Below the pieces are notes generated by a model. That model did not search any database. It was not told the DNA's origin and was given only the letters and a program-made list of their open reading frames with translations. 64,000 nt of DNA from Apricaphanius iberus (lineage: Eukaryota; Chordata; Actinopteri; Cyprinodontiformes; Aphaniidae), in NCBI GenBank assembly GCA_028564705.1, contig JAPXFQ010002623.1:724001-788000 (forward strand). Reading direction: 5' to 3'. Below are positions 36,301-51,300 of the stretch, in pieces. Both the position numbers and the translations under genes were made by a program. Numbering within the stretch: position 1 is the first letter of the stretch; every line of letters starts with the position of its first letter.

Positions 36301-39300
36301 TTTAATGTAAAAAATAAACCGTATTTTTAAATCGCGTCTCAAAAACAGTGCTGTCATTCACTTTGTGTGATCAAAGAGGTAAAATATTAAAAGAAGGCTC
36401 AAAGAACAAGTTTATAACAAAGAGGGGGGAAAATGGGACTCACACCTCAATGTGTTAGATCTCAGTATCACTTCAGGTAGGAAATTATGGTGTTTTATTT
36501 ATTTATGTTTTTAGAGTCAGTATCAAGAACAGGTACTGTTTTCCTTCTCTTTGCTTTTCCGGTTAGTTTTTTTATTCAGACACAAAACATTCATGCAAAA
36601 CTTTAAAAGACATATCAAGAAATCAATATAACAAGGCTTTGTCATTTATTGTTTTCATGATAAAGAAAACACCATATTAATGGGACTATGTTGAGTGGAT
36701 GCTTTCTGAGCATGGAATCTACAATTAGAATGTAGAGCTGTGTTGAAATAAACGAAAAATCGAAAAGAATCGATTCACAAGTTCAAAAATCGATTCTATT
36801 TTTTAGAATAGTTTACTTTTTTAAAAACTGAAATAGGAAGGAAAAGTCCAGACGGCCATTTTAAGTTTTGTGTCTGAAATGGTTAATACAGTTTTCCATG
36901 TTGAATTGTTACTTACCCAGTGTTAAGTCATTGAATATCAGGCATATCATTAAAATAACAGCTTAAATAAAAACATTTATTAGCACTGACAAATATCAAC
37001 ATCGAGCTGAATCAGATTAAATCGGATCGAATTGGATCAGATCGTGATAATCGATTCTAACTTTTGTGAATCGGAATCGAATCTATACTCGAAATTTGAA
37101 TCGATACCCAGCCCTATTAGAATGTGAACCCAGCTGTTAGAGAGCATCACCAGGTAAGTAAATGTTTTTTTTTCTCTTCACTTTTTGTGAGGTCTTTGAA
37201 ACCACAAACTATATCACTTTTTGCAAACTGTTCTGCCAGACTAGCCACAAAATTAGCTTGAGATGCAATTTGGTTTCTATTCTTCGCGCCTGAGCCAAAT
37301 GAAAGAAAAGCAGATCTGACTGCAACTTCAGTCTAAATTCAAATTCCTAAATCTACTGAAAGTGGGTTTTTAGGGCCAGAAAACATAGTGTGGGAAAAAT
37401 AACCACAGAACACGTATATTTTTGTGACTTGACCTTAACGTAGTGTAATCAAATCCTCACAAGTAAAATACTGGGTATATGGAGAAAAGTAATATAGCTA
37501 TTCTGATGACGAAGTTGCTGGGAGGCAACATGTTTAAGCACATCTGAGATTTTCTTTTTCCCAGGGCAGAAATTACAAAAATACATAATTCTGTTCTTGC
37601 AGTCCTCGTCTAGTAGTTCTCAGAGTCCGCTTGTGACAAACATTCTTGGTGGGAACTTTTTCTTTTGTACCCCACAAATACGTAAAACTGCTGCAGTAGG
37701 AGAAGCCTATTGAATGAGCAGATCTTAAGAGTTCTGCTCTCAGTTCTTGTGAAATATGAAATGTCCTGGGAAAGACTCTGTTCCTGTCACCTTAATTAAT
37801 AGAAAACAATATTCTGTTAATGTGGTATTGTTTAGCAAATGCAGGTAGAACTAGATGTGAAATGACCCCCAGAATCTTTTCTTTTTCTTTTCCACAAGCA
37901 GTATTGTAGCATGGGTGCCAGCCGAACTTATTCCCGACCACAACATGGTCTGGAAGTTCGGTCTGGCATTCCTCTGTTGAGGAGCATTATGCCCGAACAA
38001 GATCTGTTCGGACCAATCAAATCGGGCTTACGATGATTGACAGGTGAACAACGGTTACGTAATCAACCACGTCACCAAAGAGCGCCTGGGTTGAATTTGT
38101 TTACAACAACGATGGCTGCTGCTGGAGAACTGGGATGTGTAGATTCTGCCATTGAGTCTGTTCTAGAAGATATTGACAGCGCATTCCTTTTAAAAGAGAC
38201 ATTTTAAAAGAGAAACAGATAACGTCCGTTGCTTTGCAGAGCAACGTCACACACTTCAGTTGCTCGGATTGGTTATAGGTCCATCCAATCGAGCGCAGAG
38301 GCATTTTTTTCCTTGTTCAGTTAAAACACGCCCCATAATCACAGCCTAATGGAGCAGTATCAGACTCACATTCTGATTAGAATTGAGTATGGCTACGTCA
38401 GGCTAACAGTCTTGTGCCACTGCGGTGAAATACGGGTAGACCGAGGTTACCAGACCAGGCTGATAAATCCCTCTGTAGGGTTCTTTTTTTTTTTTTAAGT
38501 ATTCACTGTATTGCACTTGGAAAATTGTTCCCCTTCTTTAACTTCCTTATACCCAAATGGATTTTTTTTTTAAATCGACATAAATTCTCAATACAATCTC
38601 AAAAATAAAATCGGAATGTCGTAATAAGTTATTATTTTATGGAGCGAGACTGCAGGAGTTCCTCCAGGTAATCCTGTTTGCTCTCAGCCAGACAGCATCG
38701 CTGTTAGTTAAGTGGAAATTCTATTGCATTTAAATATACATACATAGGTGTATTTTACCTTTAAATCCTTCTTCATCTAGGACGACTGTGTAGTTTTCAG
38801 GTGTTTCAGTCAGGCTAAAAAACTTGCATCTGAAATAGAGAAGGGAGGTAAAAAATAAACGCAATCAAAACCATAAAATGTACAAGACAAAATGTGCTTG
38901 TTTTTGCTCGTTTTCACTGAGGGGTGCGGTACGTTCAGTGTGGTTTGGTCCGTAATTTTCTCCGTTTATATTGTCAAAGCAGGCCATACAACTGACCTGT
39001 GTATAGAAAAATCTCACTGCTTGCGATAAGCATGAGACTTACTAGTGTGTCAGGTTTGTTGTGGCATTAGAACAGACGTGTCAAACTCAAGGCACGGGGG
39101 CCAAATCTGGCCCGCCATAAACATTTATGTGGCTTTCTTAACTCCAGAGGATCATATGATAGAATCTAATTATGTGCCCCTGAATACCATTTTATCCATC
39201 AAATGTGTGTTTATTTTATCCATCCATCCATCTTCTTAACCGCTTATCCAATTCAGGGTCACGGGGCAGCTGGAGCCTATCCCAGCAATTATCAGGCGTT

Positions 39301-42300
39301 AGGCAGGGTACACTCTGAACAGGACGCCAGTCTGTTGCAGGGCCAACACAGAGAGACAGACAACCATTCACACTCACATTCATTCCTAGGGACAATTTAG
39401 AGTGATCAATTCACCTATCATGCATGTTTTTGGACTGTGGGAGGAAGCCGGAGTACCCGGAGAGAACCCACGCATACACGGGGAGAACATGCAAACTCCA
39501 TGCAGAAAGACCCTGGGCCGGGATACGAACCCACGACCTTCTTGCTGCAAGGCAACAGCGCTAACCACTGCGCCACCGTGCAGCCTATCATCCTAAATTA
39601 TAAAATTGTGAAAAGATGCTCAGTATTAGTACTTGTCGAATGCAGAGACATATTTATTAAAATGTTAACATTTAATTAAAGATTTATCAGTATTTTCTCC
39701 CACAAACAGTCCTTTAAGGACATTCATGATCTTGGTGTGGTCCAAAATGAAAACGATTTTGAAACCACTGCACAAGAATGATGCCACCTCAGCAATCTGG
39801 GTTTAACCCCACCTGTCAAGTAAAAGTCCAACTGGGGTTGTAAAGCTCTCCTGAATACCCAGACCATAAAATAGCACAATCAATGCACCAACCCATGCCC
39901 TGACGCTTATTACGAGCAAGGCAATTGTGTATTTGCAACCAACTAAAAGGGTTCAGTTTTATGTCAAGCAAGTATAATAAATGTATGCTATTGACAGTAA
40001 AAAAAAAAATTATTACATTTTTCCTAGGTACTTTGATAGCCAACAACATGTGAATCCACAAGATGAAAGCTCCAGTATAGTTATTAAAAACCAAATTACC
40101 AATTTATCTCATTAGGTAAAAGCGACAATAGATTGAGAACCATTTTAGTCATGAATCACTTAAAGCAATAGTAACTGAAATCCTATCAAATCAAATCTGA
40201 CTTCTAACCTTGTTAATAATACACACCGATTGTACATTTTTAATCATAACTGGGTTGAAGTGGCTTGTGACTTGAGAATAAATTTATTGTGTACTGGCCC
40301 TATATAATAAGATATATTAATTTATAATCTAATAATCTTACAGACAATAAATTTATACAATCTCAAAAGTAAGCAGAATACTAGAAAAGTAGAAAAATTC
40401 TTTTTTTACATCAAATGGCCTAAGGTTGTGACTAGTTAAATAGTAGCTGAGGTTTGGCTGTTCAGTAGGTCAGTCAATGAAAAATATATATTTTTTCCCC
40501 CTGTTCATTAAATATCTTGAATCTGAATTGGCAGATCTGACCTCAACGAAAACCAGAACTCAGTCAAGGGCACTAAAACCTAAATTTGACATCTCTGCTT
40601 TCAGTGATTGAATACACAAAAAGAATTACAGTCCACGTGAAGGACAAACGATGGAGTCAAGTGTTATCCTATACTGAGTTAAATGCACTACAGCAAAGCT
40701 CTGCAGGCAGACTGTATAGAATGGATCTGTAATTCTATATAATTTAATTAAAATATTGATATAAATGTTAACATTTAAATAGGAAGGACAAATTTTTTTC
40801 CTTTAATGGACTCCTAGATTTAACTACAGGAGCTCAAACCTAAAACATCTTTTAAATATTTTAGGATACATATTCATCATACTCATCTCAAACACACTGT
40901 TCAGCCAGTACAACCTGTCACTATGGCAACAGCCTCCAATAACAGGAATTTAATGTGACCTCGACTCAGCAAAGCAAGCAGCTCGGAGACCGTTCAAGAA
41001 AACTTGGCCTTTGTGAAACCTAAGTCATTCAAGCAATAATGAGACCACTAAAGTAAACTCCATCTGCCAAACCACTGGACACAAAAGACCAAATATCTAA
41101 GAGTCAGGGACCACCGGACACAGAAACTGGTCAAGCACCACTCAGTCCATAAATGGGACCTTTTTCAGCAGGACAATGGAACCTCACATGCTTCTTAGTA
41201 ATGGTATGACTGCAAATACTTGTCTTATTTATTCCAGGTGACCTGGTTTCAACCTCAACTTCTTATTTATAGCATCCTCGACCACGTGATGGAACCATTG
41301 GTAACAATGTATACAATAGCCCTGAAATAAATACAGTAGCTATTAACAAGTACAAGGGATCTCAGGATGTCATTCTTAGCTGCAGTGGTCCAAATAAATT
41401 TTTAGGGGTGCACTGATCCGACTTTTTCAGTCCCAATACGATTCCTGGATTTTGTTTATCTGTCGTTCCCCAACACAGATCCAATACTATTGTTGAATTA
41501 ATGAACCGTATAACTTCCACCTCTTACCTTTCCTGAAGAGACTAAAGGCACCAGACTTTACTAACTAAACATAACTAAGACAAAATAACAGATGTAAAAT
41601 ATAAAATTACCACAAAAATAAAATTCAAGTGAAAGATTAATCTTTTTTTGTGAATGTATTGCAGATTTTCCACATTTTGAGTACCGGTTAATGATATCTG
41701 TTAAGTTTAACCAATACTGATACATGTACACTCAACAAAAATATAAAAGCAACACCTTTGTTTCTGCTCCCATTTTTCATGAGATGGACTTAAAGATCTA
41801 AAATTAATTCCAGATACACAATATTACCTTTTCTCTCAAACATTGTTCACAAATCACTCTGTGTGATAGTGAGCACTTCTGCTTTGCTGAGATAATCCAT
41901 TCCACCTCACAGGTGTGCCACATCAAGATGCTGATCTGACATGATTAGTGCACAGGTGTACCTTATACTGCCCACAATAAAAGGCCACCCTGGAAAGTGC
42001 AGTTTTTTGCTTTATTGGGGGTTTGGGGACTCAGAACCGGTCAGTATCCGGTGTGACCACCATTTGCCTCATGCAGTGCAACACATCTTCTTCGCATAGA
42101 GTTTATCAGATTGTCAATTGTGGCCTGTGGAATGTTGGTCCACTCCTCTTTAATGGCTGTGCGAAGTTGTTGGATATTAGTGGGAACTGGTACACGCCGT
42201 CGTATACGCCGGTAAAGCACATCCCAAACATGCTCAATGGGTGACATGTCCGGTGAGTATGCTGGCCATGCAAGAACTGGGACATTTTCAGCTTCCAAGA

Positions 42301-45300
42301 ATTGTGTACAGATCCTTGCAACATGGGGTCGTGCATTATCTTGCTGAAACATGAGGTGATGTTCATTGATGTATGGCACAACAATGGGCCTCAGGATCTC
42401 ATCACGGTATCTCTGTGCATTCAAAATGCCATCAATAAAATGCACCTGTGTTCTTCGTCCATAACAGATGCCTGCCCATACCATTCCCTGAGACGGTTTC
42501 TGACAATGTGCAGAAATTTTTTGGTTATTCAAACCAATTGTTTCAGCAGCTGTCTGACTGGCTGGTCTCAGACGATCTGGGAGGTCAACCTCCTGGAGGG
42601 GGAGGTCCTGGTCTGGTGTGGTTACACGTGGTCTGCGGTTGTGAGGCCGGTTTGATATACTGCATATTCTCTGAAACGCCTTTGGAGACGGCTTATGGTG
42701 GAGAAATTAACATTCAATGCACGTGCAACAGATCTGGTTGACATTCCTGCTGCAAGCAGAAGTGCTCACTATCACACATTTAGACTGATTTGTGAACAAT
42801 GTTTGAGAGAAAAGGTAATATTGTGTATCTGGAATGAATTTTAGATCTTTAAGTCCATCTCATGAAAAATGGCAGCAGAAACAAAGGTGTTGCGTTTATA
42901 TTTTTGTTGAGTGTACATTAGACGGTATCGGGGCCGACACCCGCTACCAGCATCGATGCATCCCTATTCATTTTTCTTCTCTGACCGTCATGCACAATGT
43001 TCTTCTTAGTAAGAATAACTTGGGTCTTCGTCTCGCAATAGGGGTCTTAAAAGTTTGTCTTCACGTCTTTGATTCTAGATAAGGCCAAGTTTATGCAAGC
43101 AGCCTTATTGTAGCCTTTTATGACTTATGAAAATTCTGTTGCTTTATTAAAGTGACTAAGAGAAATTGGCAGCTGTAATAAACAGAGAAAATGTAAGTTA
43201 CCAGATTAGCAGGGCCTTTAATTTTTGAATGCAAAAACAAAACATTGACATCTTTAGTAAAGACATTTCATACACAGGAAGTATCATATTTTCCTGTTTC
43301 ATGCTACCCCTCTAAAGATACACTTTCCTCCTCAGCAGAACAGTCTGCAAAAGCTATTTGAGCAGAGGCCTGAGTGCAACTGAAAAAAACTGACTCAGCA
43401 AAGAGCAATCCCTCCCATGGGATTGGACAATACCACCACTGAGATACAAAGAGGGAAATACACAGACAGGAAGCACTGTAACGGTAACTGCCAGCTGTTT
43501 TAGCAGGCTCTGCCAGTCCATTGTGTTAAAAAGACCTCGTTTCCTGCTGAACCTTCAACTTCCGCAGCTCGCAGTTTCCCGCAGGTGCAGCAAGCGAGCA
43601 TGAGCAAGTGAAGCCAGTGAAGTAATAGCAATATGTCAAGTTTTCATTGTCAAGTAACCTGAGGGAACCACATCTGTGAAACAACTGTGCATATTTAGTT
43701 TCCTGTTTCCAAAGTACAGTTTAGATTAGGTAAGAAAGACATTGGTTTATTAACCAATTACATAAAAGAACATAGCTAAACTTAGGACTTTGTATCACTT
43801 TTGTAGTCTGCAACCCTCCATCTCTTCAAAAGACTGATTTAAGTTACAACCAGTGTTAGTTTTTAATAGCAAACTTAAATCAATCAGTTACTGTCCCCAA
43901 CTGACAAATACACCCACCCAACACAGAGAGCAAGCACAATTTTCTGGTGAGTGGGTACAGATGGGCGAAACAGCCAAATTGCTTGCTATAATGCATCATG
44001 TGCCCACAGATCGATGTAAAATGCCAGTGATCATAGCTATGTGTGCTTAATATGCTCCTTTAGATTTTTTGTCAGGAATGTGACCCATTTGTGATGATAT
44101 TTGGGTCTTTTTGGCCTTAGGACTCGTCCATGGATGCTGTTTTCGCCCAGTCTTGTTCTTAATGTTAAATCATAAACACTGACCTTAGCTGAGGCAAGTC
44201 TGTAAACTGAAGTGCTTTAGGCGCAGTTTATGTCCCACAACTCCCAGACTGTCACAAATAGTATCGGATCGGTATCGGGTATCGACAGATACACAAAATC
44301 CAGCCATCAGTATAAGTATCGGGACTGAAAAAGTCGGATCGGTGCATCCCTAGTTTCAGTGCAGACGGAAAACCTCAACAGAAGGGCTTTATGATTCTTT
44401 CCAAACTCATGAAGGTCAGGGAGTTTACATCCAGTAAGAGAAAGTCAAATTATTGCCTTAGTCCCACTGAAATCGGACTTTTGAAATGCATGTTTACACC
44501 TTTGTCCTAGTAAACTCAAATTTAACTGGATTTCTCATATGAATCTTTTGATCATCCCCCTTGGGAAGTGATGAGTTTCAAAGCACAAATCAACACCACC
44601 ACTGTATTGAAGAAGAAGAGTATGGCGGCTAAGACAAATGCAAGTTATTTAACAAATAGACAACAATGTGTGCAGATTAAGGATGCTGTGTCAGGACTGA
44701 GCCAGATTAGCTGTGGTGTACCACAGGGTTCTGTGATTGGTCCGAAGTTGTTCATCTTGTACATAAATGATATATTCAATGTGACAAACTTTTTTAAGTA
44801 TGTGGTTTTTGCTGATGACACTAATTTAATTTGTTCAGGAAAAAAATACATGATCTCTTATGCAGAACTGAAAGGAAATTGGAAAAACTTAAATGTTGGT
44901 TTGATATCAATAAGTTATCGGTGAATATTCAGAATACTAAATTTATGGTCTTTGGAAGACAACAAGAAGACATAAATGATGCCAAATTACAAATCTGCAA
45001 CACTTTGATTGATAGAGTATTTTCAATAAAATTCCTTGGGGTAGTGATTGACCATAAATTGACATGGAAACAACATACTGATTATATCAAAGGTAAACTT
45101 TCTAAATCTATAGGAGTTCTATATAAAGTTAGATATTTCTTAAATTACAAAGCTTTGAATACTATTTTTTTTCAATATTTCAACCGTATATGTCTTATTG
45201 TGTGGAAGTATGGGGATCTACATTAAAAACTACAATATATTGCAAAAAAAGATTGACACGTATTATCCATAAAGTTGATTGGTATGTGCACACAAACTCC

Positions 45301-48300
45301 CTGTTTTTAAGTTCTCATATTATGAAATTCAATTATTTGTTCCAATTTAGATTGTTGCAAATAATGTTCCGTGCCAAACAAAGGACACTCCCAGAAAGTG
45401 TTCAAAAGTTCTTCTCAATACGGGAATACAAGTATATTTATATGCATTTTCCAAAATCTCATCATACTTCATGTCAGACATTTAAGTGACATTTATTGTA
45501 GAGGTTTGTCATCAGATCAAGCCATGGCTAGTGAAACTGGAAAAAAAAGGGTAATCACAGTTAATTGTGGGGTCAAAAGTAAATCTGTAAGTGGACAAAT
45601 AGTTTTTTGTAGTACTGTATACTGAGAAGGACCAGGACTAGACTGTACATTTTGAGATGAATCTTTAAGAGATCCTTGTCTGGAAGACAATTTTAGTTGC
45701 AAAGAGAATTCAAAGCTCAGTAAACTGCTGTCATTTTGGAGAAACAAAATAAAATCTGTGATGAGACGCGGCCTGTTTCAAGTGTTGTGAAGCCCTAATG
45801 TTTGCAAAGCACTCAAATACGTAGCCCCAGTGTGAGGGATTGTAATGGGCTGGAAAAATAAGCTCATTCCTCTGGTGCAGGAAGGAAAATAACCAAAAGA
45901 GATGCAGAACGCAACAGGTGGAGATGGAGCGAAGAGGAAAACCAAAGAGCTCACATGACTCTGGACTTTTATCCAGCTGCACAAAGCAACGGGTGTTAGC
46001 AGAAGTTATTAGCTGAGGGCGTCTGTGGTGCTGGTGTGGTGGGGTACAACTGACGTTCCAGCTGAGAAAACATGATAAGAGTCGAAAGAACTGATGCAGG
46101 TTCTCTTAATAACGTATACTGTATACTTTCTAAGCATGAGATTCTTTTACTTAGTTTTGGTTCATTTTTTTCTCAAAGTCAAACAGAAGAAGCTTGTTTA
46201 AAGTAACCTCTAAAGTAGCCTTTAAATATTAGCTCACAAAGCCATGACATGAATTCATCTGTGCTTACCAAATTTTTTTTAAAGAAATGATCTTGTCGCT
46301 TGTAAACTTTTGACTTTGAAGAAAATAACAAATTTCTCCCTCTTTCATTAGTTTAGCATAAAGCAAAAATAAATATTTGCAAATAATTTTTTTTTTTACT
46401 TTTCGCTCATAAGAAACACAAATTTAAGTAGAACGTTTTGAGATATTTCTTTTAGCCAGCTCATGGGCAGTGCACAGCAACAGATGGGAGGGGTTACTCA
46501 TTGATCTGGACAAAAACCTCTGGCTTATGTCTAATTCTAGTGCATTAATGCATGTAGGCTTTTTCCAAGTTGGGCAATGAGAGCATGAAGAAGTTAAGTG
46601 AGAGCCCCAACTTCAGAAGGTTACTGAAGCAGAAAAGGGAAAAACTGTGTTTCTGGCTCAGCTGTCACATTATTCCAAGCCATGCTCTTGTTATTTAACA
46701 GCCGAACAGAAGAAAGGAGAACTATGCAAGAAAACCAACATACTGGGCTCTGACAATAACCCCACCTCTAAGGACAATGCAAGACTACAAGCAAAGCATT
46801 TCTGAATGCATAATGAATGCTCCTGTCAGACTTTGTGAAAGTATTAGATTCATTGTTCAAATGTCTTTTCAAGATTAGTGGAACAATTCATATAGCCCAA
46901 AGGTTAGTTAATTCCTCAGCCTGTATAAAAACTGCACTTGTAATGAATGTTTAAGGAAGATCTATAATGTAATAACAAGCTATTTCCAGTGGTGTAACTG
47001 AGCCACTCATTAAAATTCCTCTCAGAACTGCTGTCAAACCAACTGTGTTCAGGCCAGGGAGTTGTTCTTTAATGAATAGAGGAAAGCATGAAAGGAGGAG
47101 GGCGAAAAAAACCATTCAGACCAAATCATGGTCGTGTCTGTTCAACTTTCTCCAGCCTCCACCCTCCAGCCCCTTTGAATCGAATGTATTTCATGGGGAG
47201 AGGAAAAACAAACAGAATACGGAGTAAGAACAGGAAAAACAAGGCAAAAAATATCCACTATGGAAGTGTGATAGAGAAGAGGGGAAAAAAGAGGCCTCTG
47301 GAGATCAAAGAAAATAGGCATGAATGATCTTACTGGTTAGCTCAGGTCTCATGCATTTAGCATAACCCTATGATCAGCTAATCTGCAAATGAATGGCTTC
47401 ATCACATCATGGATTTACCAACATTTTTGGATTATAAACTTTTTTTCATAACCTTTGTACTATGCATCCTTTTAAAAATTCTGACTAATTTATTGATTTT
47501 TTTTACTGCTTAACTGCCTCCGGGGGGGTGGGGGGGTGGGGCGGTCACTACAGAACTCCAGTAGATGACATAACATAATTCCAGAGTTTACCCCAGACCG
47601 CCATACTGGCAGGAAAGAAATATAAAGAAGTTATAGTAGCAAACTAGCTATTAAACAGTCTTCCAGCTTCGCGAAAATAGTTGACTGGTATTGTGGCACT
47701 GGGTGCACAAACCACCAAGGTAAAGTTAAAGACAGAGCCTATTATCGCATTCCAAATGATCCAGCTCAGAGGAAAATGAGGAAAACAGATTGTTGGAATC
47801 CTTCTCTCAATGGATTTTGCTTGTGTTTCATTTCAGGTAACTTTACCCGAACACGTAATTTAAAGTTAACTTTTACATTAGTTTTTTCTAAAGACAGTAA
47901 TCAAAATGTGTCCAAGGTTTTATTGATAATGGCTTATGAATGCTGAAAAATTATTTGTGGAGTGTAACAGAAAAGCTGTAACAGGAAACTAAACAGATAT
48001 TTTGCTTGCATTAAGATTCTTAGCATGCTTTTATGCTTTTGTTAAGATTCTTAGCAGACTTCCTAGTTATTTTGGTGTTTTTTTCTGTCTATTTGCTCAC
48101 ATGGTAGCAAGTAAACATCACGTAAAACTTTGAAGAATCATAATCTTGGTGATATCTGCATACTGGCTGTTTACATGTCTTGTGATCACAGAGAGGAACA
48201 GGCTATGGTGTAATTTTTGTTTTGTTTTAAGGAATGATTGATTAATGGTCAGACATTGACACAGATAAAGAGCATATGGACATAACCTAGCTGCCTTTTG

Positions 48301-51300
48301 ATCCACTTACTTGGCCACAATCATTGGTCGGAAGATTCCAGATATGGATCTCGATAAACCACCACTGTGTCCATTTATATCCCTCCAGGCTTTTATAAGC
48401 TTCAAGCGATGCTCAGGAGTCGGACGAGGGAAGATTGATGTATGTCAGGGTATCTTGGGTCTGGTAAAGGGTTTGCTCTGACAACTTCTGAAGTTTTACA
48501 AAGTATCCCAAGGGCATGGTAAAGGGCAGAGATATTTAATCTGTTTTATTACCTGGTAGATAAAATAATATCTCCCATTTTAAAATGGGAAGTAAACGCC
48601 AATGGGGTAACATCACAGCCGCTAACTTTCATTTGATTACATTCATTCCTGTCAGCATAGTGACTACTTTTTGAGAGTCACGTGACATCTGAGTCGTCTC
48701 TCCACCGGTACAACTAGACTTGGATTGACTCAGCCTCAGTATCTTTTACTCTCCACTGGCAAAGGTCGGGCTAAGTCGCGCCAAGCCGATACTATTTTTC
48801 GTACCAGAGAAATGGAGAACGCCGAAACCCTGAACTCGCTCTCATGCTCTCGGTAAGAAGCAAACTTCATAAAATTTCATTTTATTCACAATATTAACCT
48901 ATTTAGTTGCATATCATCTTCAGTATGACTGTTTTTTTTACACCAGTTATCCAAATTAGTTATGATGCTACCGTTTGTTTTTGTAAATATGAATGACCTA
49001 CTTAAGTTTTCTGCAGCACAGTAAGACATATTTGTTTCTATTCCTTAATTTCAATTCTTAGTATATGTTTTTAAATGCACTATAAGCATAGTACTTTAAA
49101 AAAATATCTGCGCTCAGTTGCAGCGGGATCATCAGGAGCAGGAAACCGGCTTGCGGAGGGTGGAGAAGACACAATGCCTTCAATCACACCGTCCTGGGAT
49201 GCTGGGAATGATTATACATCATGACCCACAGACATGTGCAACTGGACTTTGGTTTCTGAACTTATTCTATACCTGTCCTATAAAAATTTCCAAGTTATGT
49301 GCTTGTATTTTCATTTGCAGTTTCATTACATGCTGGTTGGTGGAATCCTTTAACAATACTGGCATCAGATTGGTTCAGCAACATTTTTAAAATCTGATAG
49401 CAACAATTTTCTGGCTGTTAAAAGTAAAAAAGTCTAGCTCTGCTAAATAAGTAAACTGCATACATTTGCAAGCTGCTGAAAAGCTTAACCCTGCCCAAAG
49501 ATGGGATATCTGTAAAACGCATTGTAGTGCTGCTGATTGAAAAAAAAGTAAAAACTAAAAACATTTTCAAAGCACACAGCTTTATTGGGGGGTGGGGGTG
49601 GGTCGCCATAGTTCGTCTTTTTGTCCGAGCCTTTGTTTACTTCCCGCTACGCACTTTGGGGCCGCTCACCATATGACGCACGCACTCACTTGAGACGCTC
49701 TCGTTTGTTGCAACTGTGAAGTAGAGGGTGACAATTTTTCGGGATTTCCACGGGTCACGGGATTCCTGCAGGAGAGGACGGGAGTCAATCTCACTGTTGG
49801 TAACGTGATCGGGACGGGACAGGAAAGAATCCACGGGATCGGACGGAAAACCGGAAATTAGAATTTTCTTTTTTCTTTTACATCTATCTTTAGTTGAATT
49901 CCATCGGGTCTACTACACTGCACGCACTAAAACTGAAACTGCTACGTTGTTGCTACACCACCTGGATAAACTGGTAAGCATATGATATCCGACTGAAAAT
50001 GCGTGCATCTTATGCTGCGTTCGAGAGCCCATTCAAACCAGTGGGACATGGGACTTATCCTACCTCCAAATAGGAAAAGTGCACTGGAATTCCTGTCGAA
50101 GTGGAACCTCCTAACTGGGAACTCGGGGTAGTTCGAAGTACCCCGACTTCACCAAAAATAAGTCGGAGGATAATGGCGGCGCCTACGGAGTCTCACGTTG
50201 TGAGAGGTAAAACTTGAATAAATAGGCTATAAACTGTACTTCTCTGCTTGTAGTGTTGTTTTAGACCCTGTAATTTTAACACAACTTGTTTTTCATATTA
50301 TGGTGTGAATGTCGTTATTATCCGTTAGCATGCCTCTTCATAAACAAAGCGATTATGTTTAGCGCGGCGGTCGTCCATGTTTTCTGTTTACATTCCACTT
50401 CGATTGCCTCGAACGCTTAGAAGTAGGAGCTAGTACATTTCATGTAGGAGAAGTCCCACGGGTTTGGATGGGCTCTCAAACGCAGCATTAATAGTTTGGT
50501 AGTCAGACGAGTCGAGTCCATTCATGACGTGGTAAGGTGGCCAAACGAGAATGCAGGCTATGGTTAAAGATGGCGGATAAAGCTAAATAGATGATCTTTG
50601 ATACTGTGCTAGGCTATGGTTTAAAGGGGGGCGGGGGTAGGGAGCGAGCGCCATAGTAGGTAAATTACTAATCTACGGGATTCGGGTCGGGACGGGAGTC
50701 TTTCTCTCTGGATTTTTTCGGGGATCGGGACGGGAGCGACAATTGATTCCCGTGTCACCCTCTACTGTGAAGCAATACAAAACGAGTCTTACCGTGTCAA
50801 GCCGCGTAGCCGGTAGTACGGTACAGTACGGCACGGCAAAAAGGTACTAGTCGAGAGACGCGTCTGGAGCTCAATAGCAGGAAGTTCAAAAGTGAGACAG
50901 ACATGTGGAGAAAAATTATGCACCAAAGAAGACACTACCGGTAGTTTCAAAGCACACACTCTCTTCATGAAAAACACAAAGAAAGGCAAACAATGCCACT
51001 TGTAAAGTTAAAGGCAATCAAGCTAGCCGTCAGGGAAGGAAATAGAGCTACTGCAAGTGAAATTGACACACTGGAGAAGGCAGCGGGAAGAATGGAGTCC
51101 GTGTAAAAAGAGACAACAAAAGCTTTTAGATTACATAAAGACACTGAAGAAGACCACTTCGGTGACTTTACTACACATGAGGAGGAAGAAGAGAGTGACA
51201 TGTTACTTTTTTGGTTGGCTAAAAATATGTTTTCTCTTCTAACGAGGCATTATTACCATTGTGCTGTGTTGATGACAAACTGCCAATTTTCAGGCAGAAC

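Larger units (their letters stand above)
36175..38758 (-). other. castor1 intron 2, part upstream of the provirus
   Basis: 2.6 kb between exon 2 and the 5' LTR. It holds a hAT MITE (36733-37116) and an element-like block (about 37908-38406). The rest is not recognised. Confidence 0.5.
41403..42966. mobile_element. hAT-like MITE interrupted by a mariner insertion
   Basis: The ends are TAGGGGTGCACTGATCC and CGATGCATCCCTA. Candidate 8-bp duplications TAAATTTT (41395-41402) and TTCATTTT (42967-42974) match at 6 of 8. Without the mariner (41729-42913) about 377 bp remain. CCGATACC-type motifs near the ends are typical of these hAT MITEs. Confidence 0.6.
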
